Counted from the first letter of the stretch, positions 43,861 through 58,018 are shown. The stretch is DNA of 64,000 bases from Sclerurus mexicanus (GCA_013396755.1 VWZF01001858.1:80514-144513), one strand, 5' to 3'. Program-made: numbers and translations. Notes: a model not told the origin generated them from the letters alone.

Positions 43861-46800
43861 AGGTGGGAGCTTTAGGAGTGGCAGCAAATGTTTTCCCCGC
43901 CTGTCAAGGGCAGGGTAAGCAGGGAAGTGTGTCCTCTGCAGCGCGTCCTTCCTGACGCTGCACATATGGCTGGGCAGGGTCGCCCCAGCCTGTTCCCAGC
44001 TGCTGCCATCCGGCTGCTCCTCCACAGACACTCGGGGTTTGGGCTGAATAAAGCATTTCTGTGACTTCCTTGCTGGAAAATTAAGGGTTTTGTTTAAACG
44101 GAGAGTCTTTCATCAAATACTTGCTGCTATAAAGCAAGTCCCAGAGTTCTGGATGGCTGATGAACCAGTTACATGCAATGTCTTTGCCAGATTTTGACCT
44201 CAAATGTGAGAGTTTTTAAATTTTCCTTTCAAGAACAGGACGATGTTTCTAAGAATCCTGCTCCAGCTTTGCCTGAAGCTTCTGGACCTTGGCATGCCCT
44301 GCTGGTCAGTGGTGACATGGGTTCAGGGTGGTTTTGGGCTCCATCAGCAGCACTGGCAGTGCCAGGACTGTCCTTGTGACAGAGACAGGAGACAGGGAGG
44401 GTTTGTGGCACTTGCAGAGGTGGTGATGAGGATCTGCAGTGAAACACACGAGTTCAACCTCATGCCTGAAAAATATCTGGGGAAAAAAATGAAAAGGAGG
44501 TAGGGAAAATTCAGAAGAGGAGAAGGCAAAGGCTCTCCTCTTGGAAACACTCTGTCTTTCCCTCAAATCAGCCTCTTCCAGACAGCACAGAAGGAAGATC
44601 CATGTCTTGTTCTTACTGTGAGAACCTCCTTCCTCCTACAGCCCCAAGATATCCCCAGGGATGCCTCTGGGAGATCCCCAAGGATTCTCCTGGGACATCC
44701 CCGAGGATGCCTCCGGGCAAGCTGGAGAGAGGCAGCCTCTGGCCCGCCCTTCCTGCAGGGAACACCTGCAGCAGCAGTGGAGGAGCTGGAAGTGCCGCTC
44801 AGGGAATGGTTGTTCGCTCCCTGGGGAAGCTGGTGGGATCACAGATGAGGCACAGTGAGGTGGCTGTGCTCCCTGGTTCCTGCTGGGTGCCTGCAGGAGC
44901 CTGAGCCCACAGCTTGGAGGTGCCAGGGGAGCTGCTGGGGTCTCCTCCTCCCCTGTGCAGGAAAAGTCCCTCCTGGAAAGATAATCCAAGTATCTTGTTC
45001 ATCATTTTCACTGGTGATACTGTCTGTGAGTAATTAGGGGAAAGGAGGAGGGAGGCAAGGAGGAAGCTTTGGAAGTGACTCCTTAGCAGGATATTAATGA
45101 ATCCCCCGACTGGCCCTGAAGGGACAGAGCCAGATCGTGGTGACACCCCTGGCCACCTCTGTGCCCTCTCCTCGGCACCTGTGACCTTCAGAGAAGGGCA
45201 ATGGGGTCAACTTGGCACTGGGGCAGATTGTGGGCCTTTGGGAAAATCCCAGTTGGAACAGGGTGGGATCAGAGCAGGTACAGGAGGCAAATAAAAGGAG
45301 AAACTCCTGAGCACTGAGCCAGCCGAGGCATCCAAGTTTCACATGGCTCTCGCAATGACTGGCATTGCCCCACTCTGTTGCAGCTGATCTTCTGTCAGCA
45401 AAGCTCCAGGAGAACTCAGATCAGGTTATCAATTCCATCAGAGTTGGGAGACAGGAGGGAAATTTGATAAGTGCCTGCGATAGCTGATTAAGATGGAGAG
45501 AAGAGGAGCCTCCGGTTTAACTCCCACCTGACCTTTCGAGAGGGAGGCAGTATGTTGAAAAATGCCATTTGGAGCTCTTAAAGGTTTTATGCCCCTGAAC
45601 GCCTCAGAGCTGTTTAAGGAGAATGATATTCAGCTTGTTCAGGCCCTGCCAGCTCCTTCTTCCCCTCACAGCAGCGGCTGCCTCAGTGGGAGGCTGAGAA
45701 GGATTTATGAAAGGTCAATATTTGAATGTGCAAAACTTACTAAGTCTATCAGAGCATGGGGAGAGCTTCTGCACCAGCTCGCTGAAAATCAGCCTGAATT
45801 TCCACTCAAGTAGGGCAGCAGCTGGAAAAAATCTACGTGGCTCCATTGGTGCTGGGTCTGGTCAGCCACGCACAGGCAGCTCCAGGAATTCCCCTTCTCC
45901 ACTGGCATGTCAAGGTCTTGTCATGCTGCAGAATGGAATAGGTGGAAGAGAATCTGCTCCCATGTGCCCAAGATCCCTATTCCTTCTCTCAGGGTCTGTA
46001 GCTCAACTGGGCAAGTTCCTTTTGGGGGCTGATGTGAGCTGCTGCAGAACCAGGACATTCCCAGGGGAAAGGGAGGAACATTCCCAGTCTGTCCAGGCTA
46101 GGAAGTCCTTTCCCAGTGCTGACCACTCGTTCTGGCCAGGTGACAGAACTACCTCTACCAAACTATAGACACAGAAAGCAAAGCTAGAAAGCAAACTCAC
46201 CTCTGAAACATAATGCCAAGGAATGATGTTGCTTCTTTGCAGGATCACAGCAGCTGCAGCTTTCACAGATTTTGTGGAAAAAGAAACAAATTTCACTGAA
46301 GCAGAGAAGTGAACCCAGAGCAAAGGAGTTGCTGCAGCCATTGACATCTGCTGTAAAGCCAGTGTGAACACTTCATAACCCATAATATGAAAAGTTTGCA
46401 GGTGTCTCCCAGACAGGGACGGGTGGTGATGTGTAACTGAGGGGTAGCAGTGGTTCAGCAGAAACATATGACATGAATTTGTTCCAGGATTTCAGGTTTC
46501 TTAGCTGTGATTTTATTATCATTCAGCAATTTGACAGGCAGCTGGTTAAATTTCAAACAGAAGAGAGAACATGAGAAAAGACTCCAATTTCTTGGAATCA
46601 GCCAGAGGACAAGATGCTTCCCATTTTGGTGGCACATCTGATCCCAGGTCAGGACCATGTGCCAGGACAGGGAGGCTCCAAACCCCCAGGGCAGGAGGGG
46701 ATACAGGCAGGGCTGGGCAGGGGTTCCTGACCCCAGCACAGGCAGTTCTTTGCTTCTTCTGCTCTGGAGTCCCAGAGATTTTTGAATCACCAAACTAAAG

Positions 46801-49800
46801 AGCAAATGTTTTTGCATCTGGTTTGCAGCAGGAGCTGAGCCTGTGTGAGGTGATGAGGCATGTGCAGCTCACGGGAGAGGGATCCCATCTGGGTGAATTC
46901 CTGGGCTTCCCCGACACTTCCCACACCCAGAAATATTACCCAACTCGTCCGTATTTAAACTCCTTTCAAGAGCTGAAGTGCCATTAAGTTTCCCATTTTG
47001 CCACAATTTACAATTAGTTTACCTCATTAAGCATTGTAAAAGCTGTCGGGGAAGCACCTTGGAGGTTATCCATCACCCTTATTGCTCCTGCTGCTGGATG
47101 ACTGTGCGGAGAAACAGGAGGCTCCTCGGGCACCAGAGGGCTCAGAATGGGGCTGTGGAGCCCTGAACTTGGGAGGGAAAACAGCACTGAGGTCCCCCGT
47201 CGTGAGCATCAAAGTGCCACAGCCACCGAGAGCCACCCAGAGCTGGGACCAGGAGGGAGCTCCACCTGAAAACCCTTCTGAGGTCCTGAGCACCCAACCC
47301 AAAGGCCAGAGTGATTATTGCTCCTTGCGTGTTTCCTATCTTAAAGCCTCACAGCTGGATAACCAAAGGCAGCAGAAGGAAGCAACTCATTCTGCACAGC
47401 ACAAATGAGAGCAGCAGAAACAGAAAAGTTGTTTTTTACTAAATCTCTTGTAATAGAAGCCAAATAACAGCATGAGATGGAGCTGCATTTTAAGAGAACA
47501 CTCTCTGACTGTTCTGCATGTAAGAAGCTCTTATCCCTTCCAGCTATTTTGGATTTATTCTAGTGTTCTTCCTCTTGTCTTTCCCCAGTACTTGCAATTT
47601 CTAACGAGTAGGTAAATTTGACCAAAAGATAAAGCTCGCATTTTGTAACCACTGCCTGAGGACAGTTGGAATCCAGAGATGGGTCCTTGCTTAACTGATG
47701 TAACTCAAACAACTCAGTCCTCATGGGAGCTGATTCTCAGCTCTGGAAACCGAAACACTCCGACTGAGTCATCAAAATTGCAGAAGGAAGTGTAATTTTA
47801 AGTAACTGAATTACAATAATTTGGTTAGTGTTACCCAAAGCACAGCTTGCACATTGGCAGCAGGGATGGTTAAACCACTCAGTCACCTATGTCCGTGTCC
47901 CTTCAGGAACTCTAGATCAGCACGTTGGGGTTTTTTTAAAATTTACAACGGTGGTGCTAAAAATTGCTCTACAGGTTGTTTTATACCCCCGTTTGAGGCT
48001 CCGGCCCAGGGAAGTAGGGGGGACACCAGAGCTGCCTGGTGACACTGTTACCCCAATTCCCATAATAAATCCACATACCAGCAGCCGGTATTTGGGATTT
48101 AATTGTTTTGATAAGCACAGGGCACTTTGCCAAAGAGTCAATTGAACAAAACCGTGCCAATTAGAGGAGAAGTTCTCCCTGCAGAATTGGCTCTTTAAGC
48201 TCCATTCAGACTTACAAATGAGATTGGATAAGTGGGGATGTCCGTGCTGATCCCTGTGCCCGCTCCCTCCTGCCCCCATAGACGGGGCTGTCCCAGCTCT
48301 GTGCTTTGCCGAGTGCTCCCACCTCCCATCCGAGTATTCCTGGTGATATTTGCACACACACACAGAGAACAGAAGGTGGTTTACCCAGTCAAGTGAGGAT
48401 TATACTGTGCAGGGAAATTCCCACTGGATGCGTATCTCTGATTGTTTATAGTGTGGAATTTCAAGCTCCTCTTTTCGTTGTGAGAAATCAGTTTATGGAG
48501 TCGCCTCACCTCCCTCTGGCCCAACTGGAGGTCACAGGAAAGGGCTCACTTACTCAGAGCCTGTCTGTCCTGGATCTCTGCAGGGGAAGCTTCACTCGCA
48601 GTCAAACACATCTACAGGAAAACTGAAATCAGGAATCGGGTCCTTTGAGTTTGTTGTCCCCGCTTTTGGACAGAAAGAGGCTGTGTTTCCTCCAAGAGGA
48701 GCTGTGATTATGAGAGATCTGCCTGTGTTCGTGTTCTCACACGGCCCTGGTGTGATGCTGTTATGGATGAGTGATCTGAGCAGATGGATGTGAGGCGCTG
48801 GGTCAGAGCACGGGGATCAGTGAGCCTGGGCTTGGCACCTGCCTCGGTTCTGCAGAGTCCCCGTCGAGCCCAAACCTTTGTAAAAGCCCAGGGAGGGAAA
48901 GTCTTTGTCTACAGGCACTTGCTGGTATCCTCCAAGGTAGCACGAGGCTCACAACCAGGTCATGGGGTGGCTCCTGGTGGGGTCTTTAAAAAGGCTCAGA
49001 GACGGTCCCCTGAACTGGTTTTAGATTGGCTCAGTGCCGAGCTGGAGATGGGTAACTTCTTCCTGGACACAAATTTTTGCCCCAGGATGGATGAGGAGCC
49101 AGGGGAGGGAGCAAGGAGGCTGCTCCAATCCACTCGCGGTTTTAATGCAAGTTCAGGATGAGACCAGAGCTTGCCTTTACTAATTCCCTTGACTGGCAGC
49201 AGGTGTTCACAGCAGAATCACTGTTTCAAGAACCTGTCTGGCTGCATTGTGCAGAATCTCGAAAAGGAAACAATTGTCCCTGTCAAGTCCCCCGCGATAA
49301 CCCCAGTGGGACACGTGGGCTCATTGGGCAGATAAAGCTGCTCTTGATGTGTAACACACTGGGCCAGTCAAACCAGCTCGAGCATTGCCTCCTGCTTTGC
49401 TAATTAATTTTATCTTCTACTCAAACCTCAGCAATCCTCAGCCTTGTGGAATTGATTGCAGGGCAAAGGAGGGATATTTGCTTCTTACAAGCCAACTCCA
49501 GTCACAAATCTGAAGCGCTTGCTCTCTGTAATTTGCATCAGCGTGTTCTAAAGTAGGACACAGCACTTGGACGCTTTCTATTTTGGTAACTTACAATGTA
49601 TTTTTACAATGTTTTTTCCCTTCCCCTCCCTTCTCTTTTCTTTTCTTGGAGACAAACAGCAGCTGTGTTGTTGGCACAGTGCTGAGAAAGGGAAGCAGGA
49701 GGTTACCAAGGGCATGGAGATAAGCAGTTCTGGTGTAAATCAGATCCTTCGCAAAGCTGAGATTAGAAATTGTCGCTTGTCTACAAATAAGTGGTGCTTT

Positions 49801-51030
49801 CTTGCCCTCCCCGTATGTGCAGGCACTTTGATTTTCCATTCAGATGGTTTCTGAACACTTTGCTTTGGAGTGGGAAAGGCAAGGATCAAGTCTCCACTTT
49901 GTTGTTCTCAGTACAGGCACAGCACGTGGACCAACCCTGCCGTGATGCCATCACCGAAGCAAAGAACAGTCTGGAGCAGCAAATCTGGCCCTGTGTTGGC
50001 CACTAAAAGTCTCCAGGTGGGTGCTGAGCCAAGCCTAGAGGTGGCAAACCCAGCAGGACAGGGAAACCCCCACCTAACACTTCAGAGAGCTCTGCACAGG
50101 CTGCCAGGGCCACTGGAGGACCCAGGAAAATACCTGGTCTAATAAACCAGGCTTAACCCAAGCCCAGCTCAGGATACAGGGCAGCTGGGATCAGCTGCTC
50201 CAGAGCCACATCTGGGACCCTCTGGAAAGGCTGGGCAGGATGTTTCATCCCTGTGCCCAGAGGTTTTGGACAAGGAGAGCTCAGCACAGAGATCACGTTT
50301 GGCTTCTCGGAAAGCTGAAGGATGATCAATAGTTGATTAATCTAGTGAAGAAATTAATGTATTAAAAGCAGTGACTGATGTCAAATACATTCTCTCTTGC
50401 TCATTGATTTCCTTATTTTTAACCTGCATGTGCCAAAGCTCTGAAGCCCAATTCCAGTGTGCAGCTGGCACATCCATCTCTTTAATTTCATATGGATATA
50501 AGTTACTGAGCAATGTATTTGATTGAGTAAATGTAGTGCCATTGATTTTGTGGCTGAATTATCTGATTTGATTGGCACCATGTCCCATTTAATAGAGAAA
50601 GCAACCAATCCCATAAGTAATGTTAGTAATTGGGTAGTTGTTCTCTAAAGAAAGATTACTTGAGTTTATAGGAATAATGTTTCTCAGTTGCAGCATAAAC
50701 CGGATAAATTTCTGCAAGAGATGAACACGATAACATTTATCTGTGTAATAACAACGTGCTGGGCTCTCTAATGCAGCTTTGAGGGCTCTCGGGCAGCCCT
50801 CACCCAGCAGCTCCTACGCTGTTTACACACTAATACAAAGCTCAGGCATCAGGGCCATTAATTCATTAGCCCTCAAAAGCCTCTGAGAAATGCCACGTAC
50901 ATTTGTGCATGTTCTGACAAACACACTCATGATGGTCTGCATCACAGTGATAAAAGTGACTGTGGGCTCGGGGCAGGGCTTGGATTTGGGAGCAGGAGCA
51001 GGACCAGCCCTCGCACCAGCGTGATTGAAC
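43861..51030. other. Non-coding stretch
   Basis: No gene is supported. A CTCF-like core (CACCAGAGGGCTC) lies at 47,131-47,143. A pyrimidine-rich tract lies at 49,612-49,648. AT-rich sequence with TAAT cores occurs at about 50,320-50,760. No transposon was recognised. Confidence 0.5.
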
Positions 51031-51187
51031 CAGAATCACAGAATCTTTTATGTTGGAAAAGACCTATAACACCATCGAGTCCAACCTGTGACTGATCCCC
51101 ACCTTGTCATCCAGACCAGAGCACTGAGTGCCCCATCCAGTTGTTCCTCGGACACCTCCAGGGCTGGGGACTCCACCACATTTGGCT
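51031..51187 (-). mobile_element. CR1 LINE 3' fragment (subfamily A)
   Basis: CAGAATCACAGAATC, then GTTGGAAAAGACC, CATCGAGTCCAACCTGTGAC and GGACACCTCCAGGGCTGGGG. Minus strand, same subfamily as the copies at 25,599, 37,203 and 54,141. Confidence 0.9.
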
Positions 51188-54140
51188 GTGTGACTACACA
51201 ACCGAGGATCTCTTCCTTTCCTGTAACACCTTCCCAAGCCTCAATCTGAGGCAAATAATTTTATTCAAGGTGATGCTCAATACTGTGATGAAGGATATTT
51301 AATTAAATGTTATACTCAACAAATTTGATACCAACAATCATCTGTCAAGTTCCTGTAAAACTGATAGTAATAAAAGCAGAACGACTCATATACTGATTTT
51401 TCAGCCTATGCTGTATTATTTTCACAGGAGAAACCAGCACACACGGATTGAATTCCATGCTGATATATGACAAAATACAATCTAGCCATAATGCTGATGT
51501 GACAGCCAAAAGGAGCGCAGATATTAGCAGAAGAAAGTGATTTTTTTATTATACTATTTTATCACTGGATGGAAATTTCAGGACTTAAATTTACCATCAC
51601 ATCCACATCTGAACCTGAATATCTGGGAGGTCATTTACTCCACAGCACAATAAAAAGGAGTCAGACAAGGTAATGCATAATGGAAATCAAAGCAGAGCTT
51701 CCATTTGCGACGCTGCCGCACAAAACACTATCGGCTGCGGGATCTAAATTATGAGGAGATTCGCTCTCTGATGATGAATACGGAACATAACGAGCAGGGA
51801 AGGACAGACCCCGAGGGAGGAGGGATGTGCCACTTGTAGAGGTGTTTATCAAAACAGAGATATGCCTCTGTATCTTAGAATGTTATTTTTCTCAAAATTT
51901 ATTGCAGATGCTGATAAGCAAGACCTGTTTATTTACCTCATGGCAATTACAGGGTTGTTCAGAACTGCCTGTTTCGACACATTTTCCCCATAGAATAGGC
52001 TTTTTGCTGAGCATTTCAGGGCTTTGCTTCTAAAAATTCAGAACTTCAAAACAATTTTTAAATGTAGAAATATTCAGTGTTTTTTCTCTGTTCTGGAGGC
52101 CTAAGATGCATCCTTCAAATTCCTGACTTCTTAAGAAAGGAAAGAAGTCTCAGGCTCCTGAACAACAAGGAGTATTTTGTTTTCCTCAGGGTGCAGGGTG
52201 CAGGGCAGGAGCCCCAGGAGGTGGGGGACAGGCAGGAGCCCCTTGCCTATGGGTACCCCCTGCCCCAGGGATGCTCCTGTTGCTGCCTTGGAGAGTGTGG
52301 TGTCTTCATCTGACACGCAGGATTTACCAAGCAAATACAGTTCTGGCCATATAAAGTGGGCGAAATGGATAGAGAACAGCTTTGTGTTAGGTCTCCTCAG
52401 CTTTTCAGAGGAGACACTCAGCGTTCAGCCTCTCCTGCCTCTCCTAAGCCGGCTTTGTGCAAGAGCTGGAATGGAAAATGGGAAAGACACCAGTTTTATC
52501 TACCCGTAATTAAATGCTGAAGTGCTCGTGTGTAGTGGTGGGATTGTGTTGTGGTGAAACCCAAGCCCCATAAATGGGGTAATTATAAGCCGAGGGATTT
52601 TGCTAATACCAGATTCTCCCTCGGTAATTAGAGCACAGCAAATAAATCAGTGTGCAGTTGACTTAAACAAACTGCCACCGGAAGAATTACTTGCTGATGA
52701 CTTTCCTGGCAAATCACATCTCTACTGTTGCCACATATGAGACAAAGTGGTTTTGTTTCTCAAATTAAAGACGTTTCATGGAGCTGGCAGGTGCCAATCC
52801 TTGCCTGCTCCTGGGCAGGACAGAAGCACTGCTGGAAGGAGCTGTAAGACACGAGGTGCTGGTCTTCAAATCTGAGAGCCATAAATTCACATATATGAGT
52901 GAAATTCAGCTTGGCGGCACCAGTTTGAAAGCAAGGTGTTGGGGTTTCAGTGACTGGCAGACACAAATGCCTCCAGAATAAACCCCAGGGAGTGAAGACT
53001 CTGGCCACAGGACCAGATCCTCTTCAGGGGCCTGTGACACAGATCATCTATCCCAGTCTGGAGTTCGTGGAATCTGCACAAGCCTGTCCTGCCTATGAAC
53101 CAAATAGTCTAGATTGATGCAACATACAGAACTAAAACATCAGATCTGGGAGCATAAATTTCACTAATCGGGATTGCTGCTACGCAGTTGCAAGAGCTGC
53201 AGTAGATCTGAGCTATCCTGCCCCATCTTCCTCCCACTTTAACCTCCCTGAACTTCAGTGGGAAGCAGGATCCTCTTGTCCGAGCGTTGGCTGAATCCAG
53301 CCTGGCTTTCCCACCATCAGGAATGCTTTGACCCTGTCGCAGACACATCCCCAGCTCCTTATGCAAGCAGCAGTTTCCCCGGCCCCGTGTGTGCGTGTGC
53401 CGAGGCTATAAAAGCCCTGACAGTGTGTATGAGAGCAGGATCTCTGTTTACCAGCTGTCAGCTCCTAACAGGAGGCGTTATCCCAGCCCTGAGACCCATC
53501 GCCAACACGGGGACAAGCTAAGCTGGCTGATTTACTGACTGCTCACGCCCGCGTTGCATGAGCTGGTGTGAATGTAATCTACTCCAAACACCCCGGTGGG
53601 ACCCATAAACTTTATATAAGGAGCCTTAACTCAAACAGTAAGAGGCTCTGAGGGCCCATGGAGAATGGCTCAAATGCTGCTGTGGATGGAGTGGTTTTTT
53701 TTAATGCATTTTGGTTTTTTCCTTTTGTAGTCACAAGGGCTTTTTTCTGTTTATTTTGCAAAACAAAAGCAGCCACCCTGTGCCAAGAGCTGTCCCCCAG
53801 TCTCCTCTGCCACAAGCACAGGCAAGGCAGGAACGGTGTGCCAGCCATCCACCCAGGCTTGGATGACCTGCATGGGACCTTTCCTGGTCCTTGTCTTCAG
53901 AAGGGATTTGTGAAAAGAATGGTTGAGGTTATTTGAGGGGATATTTGCCATCTCAGTACAACAGGAAAGTTTAACAGGAATGTGCAATTCCACTGTGGTG
54001 AAAACGTGATCCTGGGATGAGCCCTGCTGGGGCAGTGCTGGTCTGTGCCATGGCAGGGGCAGACACTCTCTCTGGGTGACATTCCCAGCCAGCCAGGGAT
54101 TGTCCTGTGGATGCTGCAGGCTCAGGTGGGCTGTGCATGG
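51188..54140. other. Non-coding stretch with a TATA-like element
   Basis: AT-rich at 51,240-51,700. No gene is recognised. A TATAAAA motif lies at 53,407 in a locally GC-rich setting (separate entry). Otherwise unique sequence with chance frames. Confidence 0.5.
53407..53413 (+). promoter_or_regulatory. TATA-box-like element
   Basis: GGCTATAAAAGCCC is a good TATA consensus, with GC-rich flanks (CCCCGGCCCCGTGTGTGCG just upstream). A start would be expected about 25-30 bases on, near 53,437. No downstream open frame of recognisable product was found, so it may be a chance match. Confidence 0.25.
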
Positions 54141-54328
54141 AGAAGGTGGTCAGACACTGGAAGGAGCTTCTCAGGGAGGTTTGGAGTCCCCATCCCTGGA
54201 GGTGCCCAAAGAATGACTGGACGTGGCACTCAGTGCTCTGGGCTGGGTGACAAGGTGGGCATCGGGCACAGGGTGGACTCGATGGTCTTGGAGGTCTTTT
54301 CCAACCCAAAGGATTCTGTGATTCTATT
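54141..54328 (+). mobile_element. CR1 LINE 3' fragment (subfamily A, opposite orientation)
   Basis: GAGGTTTGGAGTCCCCATCC, GCACTCAGTGCTCTGGGCTG, TGGACTCGATGGTCTTGGAG, ending in GATTCTGTGATTCTATT, the CR1 terminal octamers. It is the only recognised CR1 copy on the plus strand. Confidence 0.92.
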
Positions 54329-57099
54329 AAAAACTGCCATCTGAATGTCCACAAACCATGGAGAGAAGCTGGAATCGCCTTATCTCCCTGAACCCAACAC
54401 CAATAAGGATTTGGATGTTTGGCTCCGCTTTGAGATAATTGTTTCCAAGGACCTGGATGTAGAAAATATTTTAAAAACAACTTTAGAATCAATAGCTCTT
54501 TTAATTTGCAACTTGCAGCTCACTTTGACAAATAACCCAAAAAGGGAGGATAAATAATGCTGCTTCAATTATATTTCTGTACAATATTTGTCTTATTTTG
54601 TGTTGTGTGCTGCTGAGCTAATTCAATTTTCTGCTGCCAGCCCATGCTTGTTCCCCTTTCACTTGTAATATATAACTTTATGAAGAGGGACTAAATCTTC
54701 CTGCATGAGTGGCACTTTATCCTCAAACGTGAATGTTTCTGGAAAATAAGAGAAAATAAACCAACAACAATACTCTTCATAAAAGTAAGAAAAGCTACAC
54801 AGCTGAGTTATTTTTCAGCAGGGACAAATGATACACAATGGAGGAAAGCAGGTGGCAGCTGGAAAACATTCAGAAACCCCACAGAGGCTTCTGGTTTCAC
54901 AGCTGGGAACCAGGTCGTGATACCCTCTGCTCCAACATGTGTTCCTTTGAATTCCCAAGCCAGAGGGGCTGGTGGGAACTCATTTCCTGCTCCTCCTGCT
55001 GCCTCTCTGAAGGACACACTGAGCTCTATGGTGTAGAAACAGTGGTTCTTCGCCCCAAAAGATGAAAATTTGCATTAGTTTTGGAGCCTAGGGATGGAAA
55101 TTTCAAATTCTATTTGTCTAAAGACGAAGACCAGAGCTCACTGGGGCATTCCAACATGCCCAGGGCATTATCGGAGTGTGGTGCCCACTCACCTGGGCTG
55201 GCACCACAAAACCTGTGCCTGTTTTAGATGGTGTCACTGCATCTTCATCTGTGCTGGTGGCTGGCACAGCTTGGGGCTGGGATCTTCTTGTGCGGTGACA
55301 TGGGACAGTCCCCACAACCACCTCTCTGCTGAGTGGACCCTCTAAAACTTTTACCCCTCCTCCCACTTCCTGACATTTCTGTAACTTCTGCATCCCGTAA
55401 TTCACTCTCACGAGCCGCCCTTGGAGCTATTTCTGCTCCAATCCCAATGCCTTTCAATTTTTTTTCTTTTGTTTCTCTAAATTGCTGCGTCTGGAGCGGG
55501 GGAAAGAAGCCACGGGCATTTGTTTCATGTCTAAAGGCAAAATGTCAGTCAGGCTCTGGCTGTGCCGGTGCCCGTCATCTCACACGATCCCCAGGGTGAC
55601 CGGGCTGGTGCTGGGAGCCAATAAAGAGCCAGAGGAGGCTGTTCAGCTAAAGGTTGGGAATTGTTCGCAGCAAACTGACAGATGTTTATGGTTCATGAGT
55701 ACATTCCCGAAAGGACGGTGTTAGCGGCTTGAAAAAAAACCGGGAGGGAGAAGAGATGGAGGGATTGGTTTAACAGCTGTGTTTTTCTTGAAAAGGTGTT
55801 CTCTCAGGGCTGTTGGGGAGCTGACATTTTCACAAGGCAGGAGCGGGGCTCACGGCCAATTGTGGGCATGGTGGTGAAACAGAGCAGGGGATCCAAAGGA
55901 AAGGTTTGGAGGCTGCGGCATCTCCTTCGGAGCTCCTTCACCACCTGGGATACCGGCAGCGAGAAAATATGGGCTCACTACAACTTTGTTCTCTTGGCTT
56001 GTTGCCCACATTGTTTGGGAAGATATGGCTTTGCAGACTTGTCTCAGCACGACGCACAGCCTGGAGGGAGCACCACTGCTCCAGAAATGGTGCTGGGAGA
56101 GAAATCCACCCTCAGCTCCTGCCTTGTCCCTCTGCCTCTCTCCCCTGCCGACAGCCGGCCCTGCTGCTCCACAGACTCTTCCATGCATCACTTTGACTTA
56201 CAGGTGTTTGATCATTTTTCAATTTTCCACTAAGCTGGTGCTTGCTCTCACACAAACACCCCGTGGCAGCGGTGGCAGGAGCTGTGTGAGCAGAAAGCTT
56301 TCCACGCTCCCACACTCCGGACTCACAGGATCCACGTTGCACCTCCCTGCATTGGTGTTCATTTTAGCATTGAAACGTCCTATTTTAGAGCTGAAAACGC
56401 AGCGGGCGACACGATGAACACCTGTTGCTGTGGCCTGCCTCGGCGGGAGGCAGCAGCATCCTTGGGAACGTGTTGAGTCTGCACTGCCAGGTTTGTCTCG
56501 GAGCTCCTCCCAAAACCCTGGTGGGAGCTGTCAAAGCCGTGGGCACCACAGCTCTGCACTCCCTGCTTGTCTGTCTGCATTATTAGACAAAGTTTAGGGC
56601 GTTTCTGCCGCTGGTAACATCAGCTTTTGTGTGATGGATGAGCCCACCTGCACTCCTGTGTACCCATTACTCACGTCTGCCCTGGGCTGTCAGGGAGCAC
56701 CGGGTGGCAGGGGACGTTTTTGGGAGCAGGGAGCCTTATGTAGGGGATGTACCGAGTACACGCAAGGTGCCTTCCCTCACTCAGCTGTCAATGGGTCAGG
56801 TTGGGGCTCCTGTGGAGCCTCCCTTGTGCCGCTGTCCTGAGGTGATGCTCCAGCTCTGGTCCTCACTGGGGCAGCTACAGAGGTTTCTAAAGCACACCGC
56901 TGAAGTTTTGGAGGATTTCCAGCTCTGGACCTGCAAGGTCAGTGGCACATCTCAACCGAGCCCCAGAGGTGTGAAGCTGCACACCCCAGAACTGCAAAAG
57001 GAAAACCCCAGCCCTCCAGTACTCAGCAATGCTGGGAATCCCAGATTAGCCAAGAGCAGGATCGGCCGAAGATGTGGAGTTTTTCTTTATTTTCAAAGT

Positions 57100-57200
57100 A
57101 ATAAACTCTGTAATTAACCGTAGCTTAATAAGTCATCAATCTTGTGCTTAAAAAGGAATAATGAACTAATTAACTAGAATGCATTTCCCGCTATAGACAA
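57100..57200. promoter_or_regulatory. Candidate enhancer: TAAT-rich island
   Basis: CTGTAATTAACC, GCTTAATAAGTCATC, AAAAGGAATAATG, AACTAATTAACTAG and GACAATCAATGCC follow one another within 100 bases. Dense homeodomain-type cores occur without a repeat or coding explanation. Function is inferred. Confidence 0.3.
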
Positions 57201-58018
57201 TCAATGCCTTATCTTCATGCAGGGGTATCTCTGGAGGGGAAGGAGGAAGGTTGGTAACAATAAAGAAACTAAATATTGAGAGAGAGAATGATTTGTTTTT
57301 CCACAAAAAAAATGAAGCAGATTAAGAGAGAAACTCCCATGTTTGAAACCCAGGACACTTATTTCCCCTGTTTTAATTCTTACAGAAAATACAGGCTAAG
57401 AACTGCCCTTAGTAGTCTCTGAGTAAGGATTTTATATTTAAGACAAGAGCCATAAGGCTGCCAAACCCCCTTTTAATCGCCCTCCTCCCCACCTCCCCAA
57501 GTTTAAAGGAATGTAAATTGCCATTCCAGAGGCAGTGCCTTCAAAAAGAGGGAGTTTGCATTTCTGTGAGATTTCAGAATGTGTCCTTCTAATCTTCCAG
57601 TCTCACACATATTTATTCCAGCGATTCCCTTTGCTTCCTCTTGTCAGCCTAAAGTAAATTCAAGTCATTTTATACTCCAAAAGCAAGTCTTTTCTTGTAT
57701 GTTTAAAATACAGTTTGAGCCTCTCTCCGTTCAATAGAGTCACTTGGGCTGTGAGCAACTGCTCAAGCAATTGCTGCTTCTTCCCTGCAGAATATTACAT
57801 TCCCTGTTGCTCACAACAAAGCCATCACGAGTGTTAATATTGTTGTCATGGTGACTGACAGCTGCTGCAAACACGGCTGATATAAAGTTAAATTACCGCA
57901 CTTTGCAAGCAGTGCGAAGCTTTGAGTGTCACTGGGGTGATCTGTCACATCCTCCCGGGGAAAGCTCCGAGCTCAGAGGCTTCCACCAATTTCATCCCAA
58001 AGTGCTCAGGAAGCTTTG

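Noticed and set aside
45994..46030. tRNA-like A box (GTAGCTCAACTGGGC)
   Set aside because: No B box follows at the right distance, and the flanks do not form a cloverleaf.
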